A stretch of 64,000 nt of DNA from Clavelina lepadiformis (Eukaryota > Chordata > Ascidiacea > Aplousobranchia > Clavelinidae), in the NCBI RefSeq assembly GCF_947623445.1, contig NC_135242.1, forward strand, positions 3,410,001 through 3,474,000, in the 5' to 3' direction. This document shows, in pieces, positions 1 to 13,100 of this stretch; the stretch's first letter is position 1; the number at the start of each line of letters is the position of its first letter. The notes below the pieces were generated by a model. That model saw only the letters and a program-made list of their open reading frames with translations, did no database searches and was not told where the DNA came from. Both the position numbers and the translations under genes were made by a program.

Positions 1-1235
1 GTTTACATTTAACAACTTCCGTTGTATTACTTCCTTTTTTAAATATCGTTTCTTGGTGCCAAATGCAAAGTAATAAAATTGCTCACTGAATAATTTGTAC
101 ACCTTACGGCATCTATTAATCGCTTCAATTGTATAGATATCATGCCACGTGGTTTCAATATTACAAACTGTAGCAGCCGATGGCGAAATTTCAACCTAGA
201 TAAGATCTTTCAGGGTTTATAGTTTAGTTTAATTTAATCATGGTAGATAAAGAGCAGACCGCTGAAAAGTTGTTGAGCTTTTCCTCTTGTTCTGTTTATC
301 ATGTTGAGAGTCAAAATAGCCGAAGGCAAATCAGATAAAATTGAATCATAACGAACAGTTGAGGCAGACTTGTACAGTGCAAATTGAGCATTGCAAATGT
401 ATATTTAAGCATCAGGTTCTTGAAACATGTTTGCCAGTCGTTTTTGCATCCTGTCAACATCGGAAGTTTTTTGAAAATGTAGGCTACTAATTTATAAAAT
501 CCAAATTTTCTTCATTACTTTTTACTTGGCCAATTCGTGTTTTCTGTTGTGTTTTTCTTAAAATATATCTGACACACGCAGAGCGCATAAGTAATTTAAA
601 CAACATTGCTCACTATATCAAAAGTATTAATTGCCGATACAATTTTACTTCAGCAAATCGTATACCTAAAAAATCTGATTTGTTTTGATTTTGGTGATTT
701 TGTGGCGTTAGTTACTTTTTTACTGTCGGTGCCTTTTCATGGGATTAAACAACACGCTGCCATTTTTTCAATCACGATTTTAGCAGGTTCTTATGAGGAA
801 TGAGAAAAATAAACAAACATTATTTCCACTCGAACATTTTACAATATTATTTAAAAACAATCTTTATATAAACTTTGGTAGACACCAATGCGAGAATGAA
901 GTTCACATTTGAAGCAGTATTAGACATGAAATGACGTCATCAGTTCTGTAAATTGTCGAACTTTAGCAATGCATGCATGGAATGAATACAAGAGCCAAAA
1001 CAGTAGAAAGCATTTTATTAATCAAACGTTTTAATCGATACTACAAATATTTTCAATCTACAAACTGGATGCATTATAGCTATGACTTATGAGCAGCTAT
1101 GTACACAGTTTTCTGTATGTGAAGCACGGCCGTACCAAACACACAAAATTTGCGTATTTATTAACATTGAACAAAAAGCTATTTTTGGAATACTAGGCAC
1201 GCTTCGTGACCAATAAGGGTCCAAAACATGGCATT
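1..1235. other. Non-coding flank, 3' side of the first gene
   Basis: No coding exon with convincing splice sites or family similarity was found on either strand. The only ORF, near 606-803 plus, is short, hydrophobic and without recognisable motifs. TTTATT near 1155, which reads AATAAA on the minus strand, could be the polyadenylation signal of the gene ending at 1236. Confidence 0.5.
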
Positions 1236-2231
1236 TCAAGCGAGAGAGTGTGCAGATCTACCGGCCGTCTCCAGCCAACGCAGAATATAGGAATGTTTTC
1301 TTCTGTAATTGGGTGTCATGTTACGCACCAAAGGTAAACCGATTTGATCAGTAAATCTCACACGTTTCTGTGACGACACTTCGTCGTCATAATCGTTGTT
1401 TGATTTTTCATTGCTTTGAATATTTTGTAACCGAGACCGGTTTTGTTCTCTAATTATAACCCGGCCTGAAACTGGAAGCACCCGCAGCACTGGCGCCATC
1501 TTACGGGCGATCACATTCATGTCGTTTCTTCTCGGTCCGAAATATGACTCGAGTTGAGCGCGATAATTTCTTAGGTTCTCGGACTTAATTTTTGACGGTT
1601 GTCTGACTTGCCCAACTGGGGGCGTTGGAGGTTTGAAGCTTAACTTTTTTTCAAAGAGGGATTTTGCTGATGACAATTTGTAAAGCCCTCTGCTCCCTGG
1701 TGTAGTGTTTTTGCTATGATTATAATAAAATCTAGGTGACTTTGATGCCGGCAGGCTTCTATGCGTCACAGGCGGTGTTGGTGACGTCAAAGTTGAATCC
1801 ATGACGTTATCACTTGTGACGAAGGTTGCCACTGACGCAAACCCGCGATCAGCTTCGATAAACTTAGGCAGGGATGGTATGCTCACGTCTGACCTCTGAC
1901 GGCCATTTTTAAGCGAACGAACTCCGCTTTTGCTCGGTGTCAGGCATAACAGTTGCTGTGTCGTGCTCACCACTGCTGGGTGAGCGTGATTGTAAAGGCG
2001 ATTTCCGCGGTGATGGTAGTCGTACGCCGAAGCTGATGGCATAGATTCTCGGTTTCGAAGAGATCTGTAGTTCAAATATGTTACGCATGACTTCCGATAA
2101 TTAACAACTTAGGCCAAAGCCTACTTTTTAAATGCATGTTCATCTTACCTTACTCGACGCTCCCGGCTTAAGGAACTTTTACCCGCTGTCTCGTAAGGAT
2201 AATGCGGTGTCCCAGACATAACTGTTGCCAT
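1236..2231 (-). CDS. Small basic protein with a PP1-docking RVxF motif
   Basis: Two-exon model: 2149-2231 then 1236-2064, joined at GT-AG sites in phase 2, giving about 303 residues starting MATVMSGTPHYPYETAG. The family is not recognised. The protein is basic and rich in Ser, Arg and Pro, with proline clusters (SPTPPVTHRS, FKPPTPPVG) and no signal peptide or membrane segment. Near the C-terminus is KRVRFTDQIGLPLV. This matches the RVxF plus GLxL pattern by which glycogen-targeting subunits (PPP1R3 family) dock protein phosphatase 1, but no carbohydrate-binding CBM21 domain follows and the protein ends about 35 residues later. It may be a PP1 regulator of unknown target, or the motif may be chance. 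The large second exon is open throughout. The first exon is supported only by its ATG, phase and a good GTAAGA donor. Confidence 0.6.
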
Positions 2232-3296
2232 TCTTTTTAGATTTGTGTAAAAAGGGCCTACAAAAAAATCATGTGGGACGAGTTATTTACTCCTCGCGTA
2301 TTGAGACCCATGATTGTCCACTTTACACTTCTTTAAATAAAAATCAAATCCTGAAACCGACGAAATTAACATTTGCGACCTACTTTAGCAAGCAGCCACA
2401 TTTTTTTCTAATTTGAAGTTGCGTCAGTGATCATTCAGATTTCTTTTTCAATTAAGCATACCGATTAATTACACCATCAAATTATTGGAAATAGCAGAAA
2501 TAACTTGCTAAACTTCTTACAAACGTCTGCATTAAAAGATAAGAATAATGCCAACTAAGTAGCTACTGAAACGAATTTTTGCTTTATCTCTCGAACTTGT
2601 TTATTGTCACTAAAACCAAACCTTCTTTGAGATTGCAAAAAATCTCACTGTCAATTAATTGCAGTAGTTATTAACTGATAACAAGCACGTGTTTAACTTT
2701 CTTGTTCAAAACTTCAAACCTTACTTCAAGCTTTTCCTTACACGAATGCTTAGAGTACAATAATTGCTGAGAAACTAAAATATTTTTGTTATAGAAACGG
2801 ATAAGTCATCAGAGATCTATAATGACTAGCTTTGTCCATTGCCTGACTCCGTAAGAAATAAGCCTAACAGATTTCTACCTTTTCTAACCTAAAGGAAATT
2901 ATTCTGATGTGACGCAACAAATTTCCACTGGGTTTGTGGACTTGTTGAGAACAAAATACAAAGACATCGTATTTAAAACGATACAGATCATTGTCGAGAA
3001 ACGCGCGTTTTAGGGATCAAATAGCATGTTACCGCCCAATCATTGTTGTTACTCATAACAGAATGTATCAGAAACAGTCAGGGCTGCCGTGCGGCCATCA
3101 AAGGGAAAATAGAGATGTACAAGATGGCAAATCAAGAAATTAAGTCGTTCAGTTTGCGTCGTGGGAGTCAAAAAATTTGAAGTACGCTTTAAACGATACT
3201 GGACACAACATTTAACATTCAACCTTTCTCAATCCTGCAATCGTTTCAAAGACTCCCTATGGAGTAGAATTAAAGTGCTTTATTTATTATTTTATT
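2232..3296. other. Intergenic, upstream of the PP1-motif gene and downstream of MPP10
   Basis: AT-rich DNA between the start of the minus-strand PP1-motif gene and the stop of minus-strand MPP10. It should hold the promoter of the former and the 3' UTR of the latter. Short ORFs at 2225-2416 and 3161-3364 plus have no domain features; the second is antisense to the last MPP10 exon. No repeat or RNA gene was recognised. Confidence 0.5.
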
Positions 3297-5561
3297 TCAT
3301 CGATATTTTCTTTTTGTGCTCTGTTTTGTCTTTCCTTCTTCCAGTTTGCCGAAGAAGCTCTTAGACGAAGTGAGTCGGCTAGATGACTTTGCATTCTAAA
3401 AATCAATAAAAACTTCTTAACAATATTAAAAACATCTGTACATGAAATATGCCTGAATGACTTTTCAAAGCAATAGCAGTCAAAACAAATGTTAGAAGCC
3501 TATCCTTAACAACTTTACGCAACATACATGTCACATATTACAAAATGCTACTAAAGGGTTTTTGAGATAACAACATTAAAAAATAACAAAAATGCCAGAA
3601 TAATTGCCTTGATGATCGTAGTTTGGCTTCCTGGTGCTTTGGCAGCCTGCTCTAACTGTTTAATTGCCTGGACTGTTTTCAACTTTTCATTTGTATCAGC
3701 CAGCTGCAGAAGTTTTTCTTCTCGATTTTTGGCCCGAGCCTGGAAAAAATCTTAGGTGTAAGTTAACCAAAAGACACCACAATTATATATTGTGGAAACA
3801 GTGTCATTTTATTGATTATTTCATAAGACTAACTGACAGGACCACTATAACCTAGTAAAAACTGGTAAGCAATACACAGTCTGCACCTTTAAAGTTAATA
3901 CTATGAATTAACTAATTTAAACAAACTTTTGGCAGCTTACCACCAGTTACAAATGATCTGAGATATTAAAGAATGTTTACGAAAGCGTTTGTTACAACAA
4001 AGCTAACGGTGTAGGATGTCTTATAGTTACACTTTTCAATTACTTGTTATGAGTTATTAATTCATAAATCGAGTTATTTGTTTGTAGCATAAAAGCAACA
4101 GTTTACCTTTTGCCTGGCTGCTTTTTTCCGTCGTTCCCGTTTCCTATCAGTTGATGTCTTCTCCAAGTCTGATTTTAAATCTTTCTTTTCCATTATTTCC
4201 TCAGGAGCAAGACGATCAGCATTCGTATGTGTCACTGGTTGGACTTCTTCCATGGCCAGAGAAGGAAGATTAGTGATCACCTTGATCTCAGGATCTGGTG
4301 GAGCAGAACGAAAATGAAAATTAGACAATGCGTCAAGCTTTTTGAAAAGTTCGTGCATTAACGTTTTCAGTTCAATGCGTTCAGGGTCTTCTTTTTCTTC
4401 TGGTTTTTCGTTTGACATTTTTGTTAAATATTCTTTTTCGTAAATTTCCTGCAAAGACATCTTAGACTTTTCGGAGTCTAACACCACTTTCTTTTTGTAT
4501 TCCTGGGGATCCTTTGTCTCCTTGATTTTTCTGACAACATCATCATAAGCTTTATCTTTTATTCTCTGTCGTATCATTGTTTCCATGTCAAAAGTGTGTT
4601 CATCCGTAATGTCAGGTGCAGTTCGATCCGATTGGTTAAAAGTAAGTACTTCTTCAAGCAAACTGTTGACTGGTCGCTTATCTGAAGTCACTTCTCCTTT
4701 CATTTGCCAATCTGCTTCACCCAAAGCCTTTTCTTCCAGAGTTTTGATTTTCTTCGATATTTTTACCTGCTGCTTTGCATGATTTGATGACAAAGTGTCA
4801 TCAATAATCTTGTCTGCTTTGTCATTTATCTTGGGCTTAGCTTTTGTTGTTGGCTTATTAAGAAAAAAGTCTTCGTATTTCAATTGACGTGCAGAGACTT
4901 TATCGGTATCCTCATCAAAATTGCCATCATGAAAATCTTCCTCACTTGCGCTTTCATCATCTGGAAAACCTTGCTCATCATCCGAGGATGGAATGTCATT
5001 AAAATAATCAATTTCATCATCGCTGTCTTTCGCAGGAGGATGTTCGATTTCTTCTTTATCAAGAAACTTCTCCATCTGTCTCAAACTGAAGAATTCATCA
5101 TCAACTTCCGTAGCTTCTTCAACTTTTTCTTCATCTTCATTTTCTTCTTCAACATCTGACAAATGTTCATCAGTTTCCTCATCATCTGCAGCGCTGAGCA
5201 TTATTTTATCTTCTTCACTTTCAACATCGTCACCTGGCTCTTCATCAAGCTCATCCAGGTTTTCTGGAGTGCCATCACTCATCTTTACTAAACAGTGGGC
5301 TGTGCCTTTTGAACACGTTGTGACATTTTCATTGTTGTAGAGATCAATTTGCTGCCAGATTTGTTCGTCGTCAAATTCATCAAGAAGCAATTGTGACAAG
5401 GGGTCATTTTCAGAAGTTTTGTTGTGTGACTTGGCAAGTCGATACAATGAGGCACAGATGTCAACATATTTACTTGATGCAGCAACATCTCCATTCAAAA
5501 ATTGTATAGGGTTCACAGATAAGGCTTCAAAATCAGTTAAACTACTATCGCACCAATCCAT
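3297..5561 (-). CDS. MPHOSPH10: U3 small nucleolar ribonucleoprotein MPP10
   Basis: Nucleolar component of the U3 snoRNP / small-subunit processome that helps cleave pre-rRNA to make 18S rRNA. Three exons: 4107-5561, 3608-3739 and 3297-3395, all joined in phase 0, giving 561 residues. The N-terminal half carries long Asp/Glu blocks (for example DDEETDEHLSDVEEENEDEE). The MPP10 family region follows (FFSLRQMEKFLDKEE, IDYFNDIPSSDDE, YEDFF), then the conserved core (EDHGTL is not present; key strings are EKALGEADWQMKGEV and RPVNSLLEEVLTF). The basic tail is RKRERRKKAARQK. The last exon restores the family C-terminus (TSSKSFFGKLEE, like human SSQAFFSKLQ). The intron before it uses a GC donor (AAG|GCAATT). 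The start MDWCDSS is the first in-frame ATG and has no upstream exon signal. Identification is strong from the motif order; the last intron is inferred from similarity. Confidence 0.9.
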
Positions 5562-8500
5562 GATCAGGAACAGAAATTATATATATTTGCAACAACTTCA
5601 AATCATTTTACGGTCTAACTTGTAAACAACAAAGTGACGTTGACATTTAACCTACCAAACTACGACACAACATTGTAAAATTGCAATTTAGTATTTATAA
5701 TTTACAATTTATACTGGCAGACTGGTACTAATCGATCTTGAATTCATCAAACTGATCAGGATCACTGAAGGCTAAGCTGTTTACAAGCCAAACTACCCCA
5801 GTATAATGACATACCGGTATTTGGGCTGGTATAACCAGTTCTCACGGTATCCTAAATCGCACTCTACCTGTAATACATTGTAATCATAACAACAGCCTAT
5901 AGACTAGTACATTTATGTTACAAATCTGACTCTTATGCAAGTGTCTGCATAAAAACAATTTTATTGTATTGTTAATTTGTTGTCACTAACTGTGCGGAGT
6001 GAAAATTATAACCCGTTTTAGCACGATCTTAAGTGCCCCAAACACACAAAAATGACAAGTGTGACAAGCAAAAATGCTCAGACGCAATAAAAGTGCGCTC
6101 TTAGGTGCGTAATTACACAATAATGTACCGAGTTTGACTTATTAATCTTTAAATCAATCGAAAATTGATTGCACAGAAGTTCTATCCAAGCCATGAAGAG
6201 AAATATAACGCACCTTCTCGTTGCTGTAGGATGCTAGGACTAACTGTTGTAGTTTTGTAGTAAGGCACAATTGCTTTTGCACTGCCATATCGGGATGGAG
6301 TATTGAGGTATTATTAAGTCATAATTTCTTTTGCATTACCTCATAACTTCTTCCTAATCCGGTCTTCAAGTCGGAGTGCAAAACTACAATACAAATACAA
6401 CTCAAATAAGAAACCCTAATAAAACACGTGCTCACAAACAGCTCGTACAAAAAAAACTGTCCATGGATTTGCGTGGCTAAGTGAATTCGAGAAATTTACC
6501 AATCTAGCAATCCGGGCTTCTGCATTTATACCACACATCTGAACATGCAGTCGACCTTTCCTTCAAATACAGCCCGACAGCAAAGTATGGAGTATGGACA
6601 CATGGCAGTGTTATGTGTTGGGTACGGATAATTAACGGATATGAGGATTTCTTGGTGAAAAAAGCGCGGTGAAAACCTGAAATTGTGTTTATTTTCTCAA
6701 TAGATTTTTAATGCGTTAATTAGCTGAGTAAATAAAGTCAAGCTTTTTTATAGTTTAAAATTTCTTTTCAAAGAAATTGGAATTTCTGGCAAATTTATCG
6801 GATTCTTTAAATAGTAATCTGTCGGCTCGGTAGCCGAGTGGTTACTGGTTAGTTAGGTAGTGCCTTTTTATCACCCATTACAATAAGAAAAGGAGGTTCT
6901 TTCATTCAAATTGTGGAAAAAAGTTTCATCAAGCTTACCAACCTATAGGTTCAAAATCACTCGAGCATAACCATTTCTCTTTCATATTTTAATGAGTGAT
7001 AAAAAGCTCTACCTAAAATCATAGCATACCAAATAAAAGTTCACAATGATGACAACCAACACACAAAAGGATTATGCTAAATCGGAAAGTAAACAAAATA
7101 AGTTTAAAAAATCGAAATAACCGTTAAAGAACGTAACAAACCAACCTATCTCCTTTTTGATTTTTTAGTTCGTTTTTCTTAAGTTCTTATTCGGAAAAGC
7201 TCATTTTTGCTTGGATAGTTTGGTTTTGGTTTGGTTATGATTTTTATTCAATTAGACCACAGAACAATTAAAAAAGGTAACACAGTAAGTCACATCGCTT
7301 TTACTAATGTAAAGTGAAGAATTTTTGGCGTAAATATGTTTGCATTTTTCATTAATTAAAAATGAGTTAAAAGTTTTAATGATTTGAATAAGCTAAACCT
7401 ACTGTAGTAGGCTTTTTTCGATTAGTGACAGCAAATTTGAACAAAGAATGAAGAATAGAAACTTATTGCTAGCTTATTTGTTTCTGGTGAATTGTAGCCC
7501 GAAGGGTTGATATGCAGCGTCTCACTTGCCGCTGCCACTATGAGAAGGCACCACAGACGCAAAGTCCATGTAGCTAAGTAGTGTAGGCCTATATTGCCTA
7601 TATGGATTTATCATCTACATTAGGCCTAGCACAGTTGTTAGTTCTTTTTTATTTTGCAGAATGGGAACAGCGTAATTGTCCAAACATTTTTGAGTTTGTC
7701 CTAACTTTTGCAACAGCATCTCTTGGCAAATCTTTCCGTAACTATCACCGTAAAAATCTTCTATGTCATGTGTATACGCCAAGAATTTCAAATTTTGGGG
7801 AGCAAGTTCGGTGACGTAGGCCTAATAGACTCAGCCAAGTGGCAGTAGGACATTGGACAAAAAAAAACAATACGACGTATTAAAAATACACGCAGTTGCC
7901 TAAGGTCAAATCTTTACCAGGTGAAGCCAAGTTTCCTTTCGGTCTCACATATCACAATTAGCCTACGGTTAAAATGTGACCGTTGATAGCTGACACAACA
8001 GATCCATACCATCCATCCAAGGTCTGAGCCAAATCAAAGCCGATTCCCAGTTAACCTGCTGTAAGTCATAACTCATAACTCATAACCCTTTCTCAAAACC
8101 ACTAGGCTATATAGGCTAAGCTTCGTGGTTGCTTTAGTAAAATTTTTTATACCTATAACGCCATAATGCTGTTCATCATTATTGACTATGGTGATGATTC
8201 ATTGAGAATAATTTGTGGGCTTATGCAGGCTAGTTACTTGAAGACAGCTCTTTATGTGAAACCTTTTTGTATTTTGTAATGTTTTATCGCCGGTAATATT
8301 GCTAATTTCTTATTTATGGTATAACAGCGAACGTCTTTTGATATGACAGAAAAGTAACTAGCATGCTTTGTTTGTTTAGTGATGCTAAATGGCGAAGCAG
8401 CCTTATCAACGCAAATATATGTAGCATGGGTGGTGCGCAGAGAAACAAATCCTACTGCGTAATTTATTTCTTTTTCCTAATCAAGGTTATTTCTTAATAA

Positions 8501-10156
8501 ATGTTCATTGTTTACAAAACATTTGTTTTGTTTTGATCAAATTTAGCTAAGTTTGTTTAATTAGGCTAAGTAACAAAGATTCTTAAATAAAAATACCATA
8601 CATATCGTCTGCCTATAACTTATACTGAAAACAGTTTTAACGCAATTCCAAGAATCTTTAATTGTTTTTGATTTCGAGTCTGTTCTTTTCATTGCCAAAT
8701 TTATGGCTACCACAGATGTCTCACTTAAATCAGAACAGAACAAACGTCATTCGTAACCGAAATTATGGACATGTTTTGAAGAAGGTTGCCTTTCAGCTTC
8801 CGCAGCATCAAAGCAACATCAAAGCAACAATGGTCAACAAGTTACCGTCACTTGTCCATTGTTTTCAGGTGATCAAACATAGCAAGTAAACTTTTGCTGA
8901 CCGATATCGACAACGTTTCAACATCAAATTTATTGACAACTTGTCATTGGCAAGTATGGCATGTTGTTGTCAGGTGCTGTCGGCTTGGAGGAATCGTCCG
9001 ACATAATTTCAGCAGTATTATATATTTGATGTCGGGTCTAATCGAACCTTAACACACGTCATGTCGCGGTTTAAAACGTTACCTGTCTACTTCGAATATT
9101 CAAACAAGCGGTCGTGTGTATCTCGTAAATCTTTAGGTCTGGTTTGTTTTGAAATGCCTTCATGTCGGTTGCTATAGTAACTGTGGCGCAGTGCCGTAGA
9201 GGGGATAGTTATTTACGGGGCCAATATTTCGTTCGCTGTCTTTGTTGACCAAAATATTACCGTCGGCATGTGCATGGCATAATTTATCGTTTTGTTTGGA
9301 ACCATTTGTCCAAGAGAAAACGTCGACAACTTATATAAACGCCTCATAGTTGTCGGAAACTTTATTCGTGTTTCACTTATGTTGAATTGTGTTGCAAAAC
9401 ATTGTACACCGAAGAACAGAAGATATTTTAACTGCAAAGTAATCTTTGAGTAATCTTTAATCTTCTTTGTCGTAACGAAGTTGAAATTACAGGTGAGTTT
9501 TTTCTAAGCGGAAATGCCGGTAGCCTAATGTTAGCTGCGTTTACTAAAAATAAGATTTTTTGATATTTCCAACATTGCAATAGCTTTCGCTTAGATGCAA
9601 GGTCTGCAAGGCAATGTACTGCGCTGGTGTTTTCATCCAAAATAGCATCATGAGTTAGTTTTAAGCGTTGGGGCCAATACAAGGTCAACAAATAAAGAAC
9701 AAACAATATTCATCGATCCAGTAGAATATTAATAACATTGAAAATTCATTATCTGAATTCTAAGAACTGTTACCTTATTAAGTCAAGGGTGTGTTACGGC
9801 AAATCCCTGAAACAGAAAGTAATTTGCAAAGGTCGCAGGTGACATGTTCCCAAGACCGCATACTAATATTGACAAAACTATACGCCCACTTACTTGTTTA
9901 TTGTATGGTCAGATGCTGACATAGAAGGTTATAACGACGAGTCTGTATTGCTGCGAATTCCAGAAAGATTTATCTTTTGAGGAGTGAGGGCTGTAAATTA
10001 AAATTGATGCTTACGAAATAGTTGTAAATCAGCCACAAATTTTAGGATTTTCACTAAATTAAAAACATAAATTTAAGAATTACTTTTTAAATTTGTGCAT
10101 TTAATTTTTTTTAATTTTACAGTTGGATATAATTTTGAAAAAAGAAACTTATTTAG
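5562..10156. other. 4.6-kb intergenic region between divergent MPP10 and chitinase 1
   Basis: No coding exon could be supported. The ORFs here (7602-7814, 8662-8889 plus; 8561-8743, 9213-9437, 9428-9706 minus) are short, lack consistent splice sites and show no domain. It holds a MITE at 6856-7013 next to a tRNA-like stretch near 6831, and presumably the promoters of both flanking genes. The chitinase 5' UTR probably ends with the text just before 10157, because the same ATTYAGATGAAG context recurs at the second chitinase. Confidence 0.5.
6856..7013. mobile_element. MITE family 1, copy A
   Basis: A 158-bp non-coding element with imperfect terminal inverted repeats: GGTAGTGCCTTTTTATCAC on the left, and a right end whose reverse complement reads GGTAGAGCTTTTTATCAC. 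Its centre contains AAAATCACTCGAGC followed by ATAACCATTT, nearly identical to the centre of the element at 49244-49378, so the two are copies of one family. A TA flanks each end. No clear longer target-site duplication is visible here. It appears inserted just after a tRNA-like sequence (GGTAGCCGAGTGGTTA, from about 6831). Confidence 0.7.
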
Positions 10157-13100
10157 ATGAAGTTTCTAATACTTCTTTTCTCTTTTGCCGCTGTCGGCTT
10201 GGCTTTGCCAGCAGGTGGTAAGTTGTCGTGATTTGAAATATAGAAATATGACAAAAAAACATCAAAAAGAATCAAAAATTTATCGTAAATATATTTTACA
10301 CAAATTAGCATATATTGGCATATGAAGAAAGTTGTAATTTTTTACATAAAAGGTTTGATACCGATGATACAAAATTGACATTCGTTTTCGTTTTTATTTC
10401 ACTCTGATTCTGCACAATCAATTTAGATATAACTTGTACTTTTTAATCTTTTCCTGGTGTTGTCTTGCAAAAACCGGAAGTTACTGTAAAAGAATAAAAT
10501 ACTAAAAAAAACATTCTTTTGCCGAAAATTTCTTCAGTACATTTATTTCACAATATTTCTCTAATTCCAAAGAAAAATAAATATTTCGCATATAAATAAT
10601 GACAACTTTTGTATAACCTTCAGGACTGCCACGCGAAAAGCGTGACACTGCTGATGAATACCAACGGGTGTGCTATGTCTCCAACTGGTCGCAGTATAGG
10701 CCGGGCGATGGAAAATATACGATGACGGACGTTGATCCATTCCTCTGCACTCACATCGCCTACTCTTTCATTGAAATTGGAACAAATAACGAGGTGAGCT
10801 ACAGCCTCTCACTGATAATAATGTGTACGCCTAATTGAAAGAAATGATTTATTATCATTTAATATCCCATGCATAGCAACACCGAAATCGGAAAGCGTTG
10901 TTTGTATTTTAAATTTACTTGGCATGTAAAAATGGTGGCTACCGTGTAGCCAAGTGGTTTGAGCACCATGGATTCGTAATAAAGCATCCGTGTTTAATAC
11001 CTAAATAGTCGCGCTACAGTTGTAATACACTTTGGCCAGGCATTTATGACGCTGGCTAATGTTTATTATAGTTCAAATAAACAGTTCTGAATTCGGACAG
11101 TACTATAAAAAGAATCAAACAAATAAAAAGTGTGTGTCAATCAGAACTTGCGCAAAAGCTAGCTCGGTAACTGGAGCTTGATCGTTGGGAGTCATCGCTC
11201 GATCTAAGTTGTGCAAATACATTGCTCAGTTCGAAAATAAAGATCCTAATACTATAAGTCTACCAATGGCAAACACCCAACTGTTTCATAATGCATATTT
11301 TCACCAAAGTAATCATTTACTTGCACCCAGCCTATAAATATAGATAGTTCCATTTTACTTCCATTACAGGTCTCCAAGTAAAGTGATAGAACCAGCAGGG
11401 TATTTATCGTAAACAATTTTCAATTTTTTACGCAGCTAAAACTTCGAGAATGGAATGACGACCAACTTATTCCCCAGCTTCTTGCTTGGAAGCAAGCGAA
11501 CCCTGATCTTCTGATCACCGCAGCTGTCGGAGGCTGGAATTTCGGAACCGAAAGATTTACCGCAGTTTGCGTTGATGAACCAACGATGAGAGTAAGATTG
11601 TTGATTTTACAAACGGTGGTAGAATTTTTTAAAAAGTGGTGGGATGCAGCCGATTGGAGGAAACCTGTTTTCGGAGTTTTACAATCGAATTACTAGATGA
11701 CTAATTTTTACATACATTTGATGGTTGTTGCTCTTGAACTTTGCTTCCGAAAGAACTTTTGGTTTCAATCCCACTATTGGCCTATACACCCTGAATATAT
11801 TAGGGCTGGAATTAGACCGATTATATTGGTGGCTAAAGGCGTTCTTAGAAGAGAGTTCTTAGCGACTAAAGATTTTGTTAGCCATTAGCCAAAAACGTTC
11901 ATGTAGGAGAGAATTTGGAGCAAATTTCATCTGGTAATTTATTGACTCATGAGACTCACTTATCATCTTCATTTGTTGATTCATGGAAATATGCTGCTCT
12001 GTAAATCATTTCAATGCTTGAATACTTGGTTTTTCTGATAAGTTGCTAATACAACCCTTTTCATCACATTAATTAATAATAAACAGCAGTTTGGCCTATG
12101 ATTAACAATGTGACAGGACAATTAGCGACTATGGCAGCTAACCATCGGGCTAACACATATAAAATTTGTTCATGTCCTAGCCCTAGAATACATTACGTAA
12201 TGATATTTTCCAACAAGGGCAACTTACGCTAGGAAGGTGGGGCATAACACACTAAACCTACATCGAAATTCAATGCAATCATATCCTGTAGGAATCTAGC
12301 ATAGCCATGCACAGCCACCAGCTCTGTACGGCTGACGCGGTGTGTAGATTTCACCTGCTCGATTTTTGCTCTTTCACAGCATTTTGCCACGACGTCCGTA
12401 ACATTCTTACGAAAATATGGTTTCGATGGTCTGGACATGGATTGGGAGTATCCCGGATCAAGAGGAAGTCCTCCGGAAGACAAACAAAGATTTACCAGAC
12501 TCCTGGAGGTAGACAAAATACCATCTTTATAGCTTTTTATTATTATCTTTTTATCATATCTTTTTTATCACATCTTTTTATCATATATTTAGCCATTATG
12601 CTTATAATTAACGGATTTTGGTAGGACACAACTGCATCATTTGATTTGGCGATGCCCTAAAATCTTTTCTTCTCGGTCTTTGGTATATCAATAATTTTGA
12701 TGTTCTTTTGTTTAACTTTTCTATTTCTTCTTGGAGCTGCCAAAAATTAATCAAACAAAAATTATAATAAATTACACAATCTATAAACAGACACAGCACC
12801 TATTTTTATACTGGTTATAAATATAATTCTTGGGCGTAGTTTTCAACATGAGGTCATATTACAGTGTTTCGTTTGCCACTAGGATTGCTCAAAGTGTTCA
12901 TGCTTTTGTTGATTTAACCTCTAACACTGTAAGCAATACTTCTATTTTTGTACGGAAGAAACAGCTGCACGAGATCTGTCTTGTTAGTGCTGCTGTTGTC
13001 TTCTCACGACGGCCATCTTTTCTATTGAGACTTTTTTGTATGATGAAATGGTAAACGAATGGCTTAGTATAACCTGGACAAAAACCAAAGCGTTTATTTA

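Noticed and set aside
3551-3607. Hydrophobic C-terminal tail on MPP10 (AIILAFLLFFNVVISKTL)
   Set aside because: It arises only if the exon is read past a GC donor. Splicing there restores a conserved family C-terminus in a downstream exon, so the tail is most likely intron sequence.
9360-9440. THAP-like start (CVAKHCTPKNRR) on the plus strand
   Set aside because: Only one short C-x4-C-like stretch fits; there is no downstream THAP signature, exon or splice support.
11697-11888. ORF inside chitinase 1 intron 3
   Set aside because: The paralogue has nothing equivalent, exon phases join cleanly without it, and it shows no family features.
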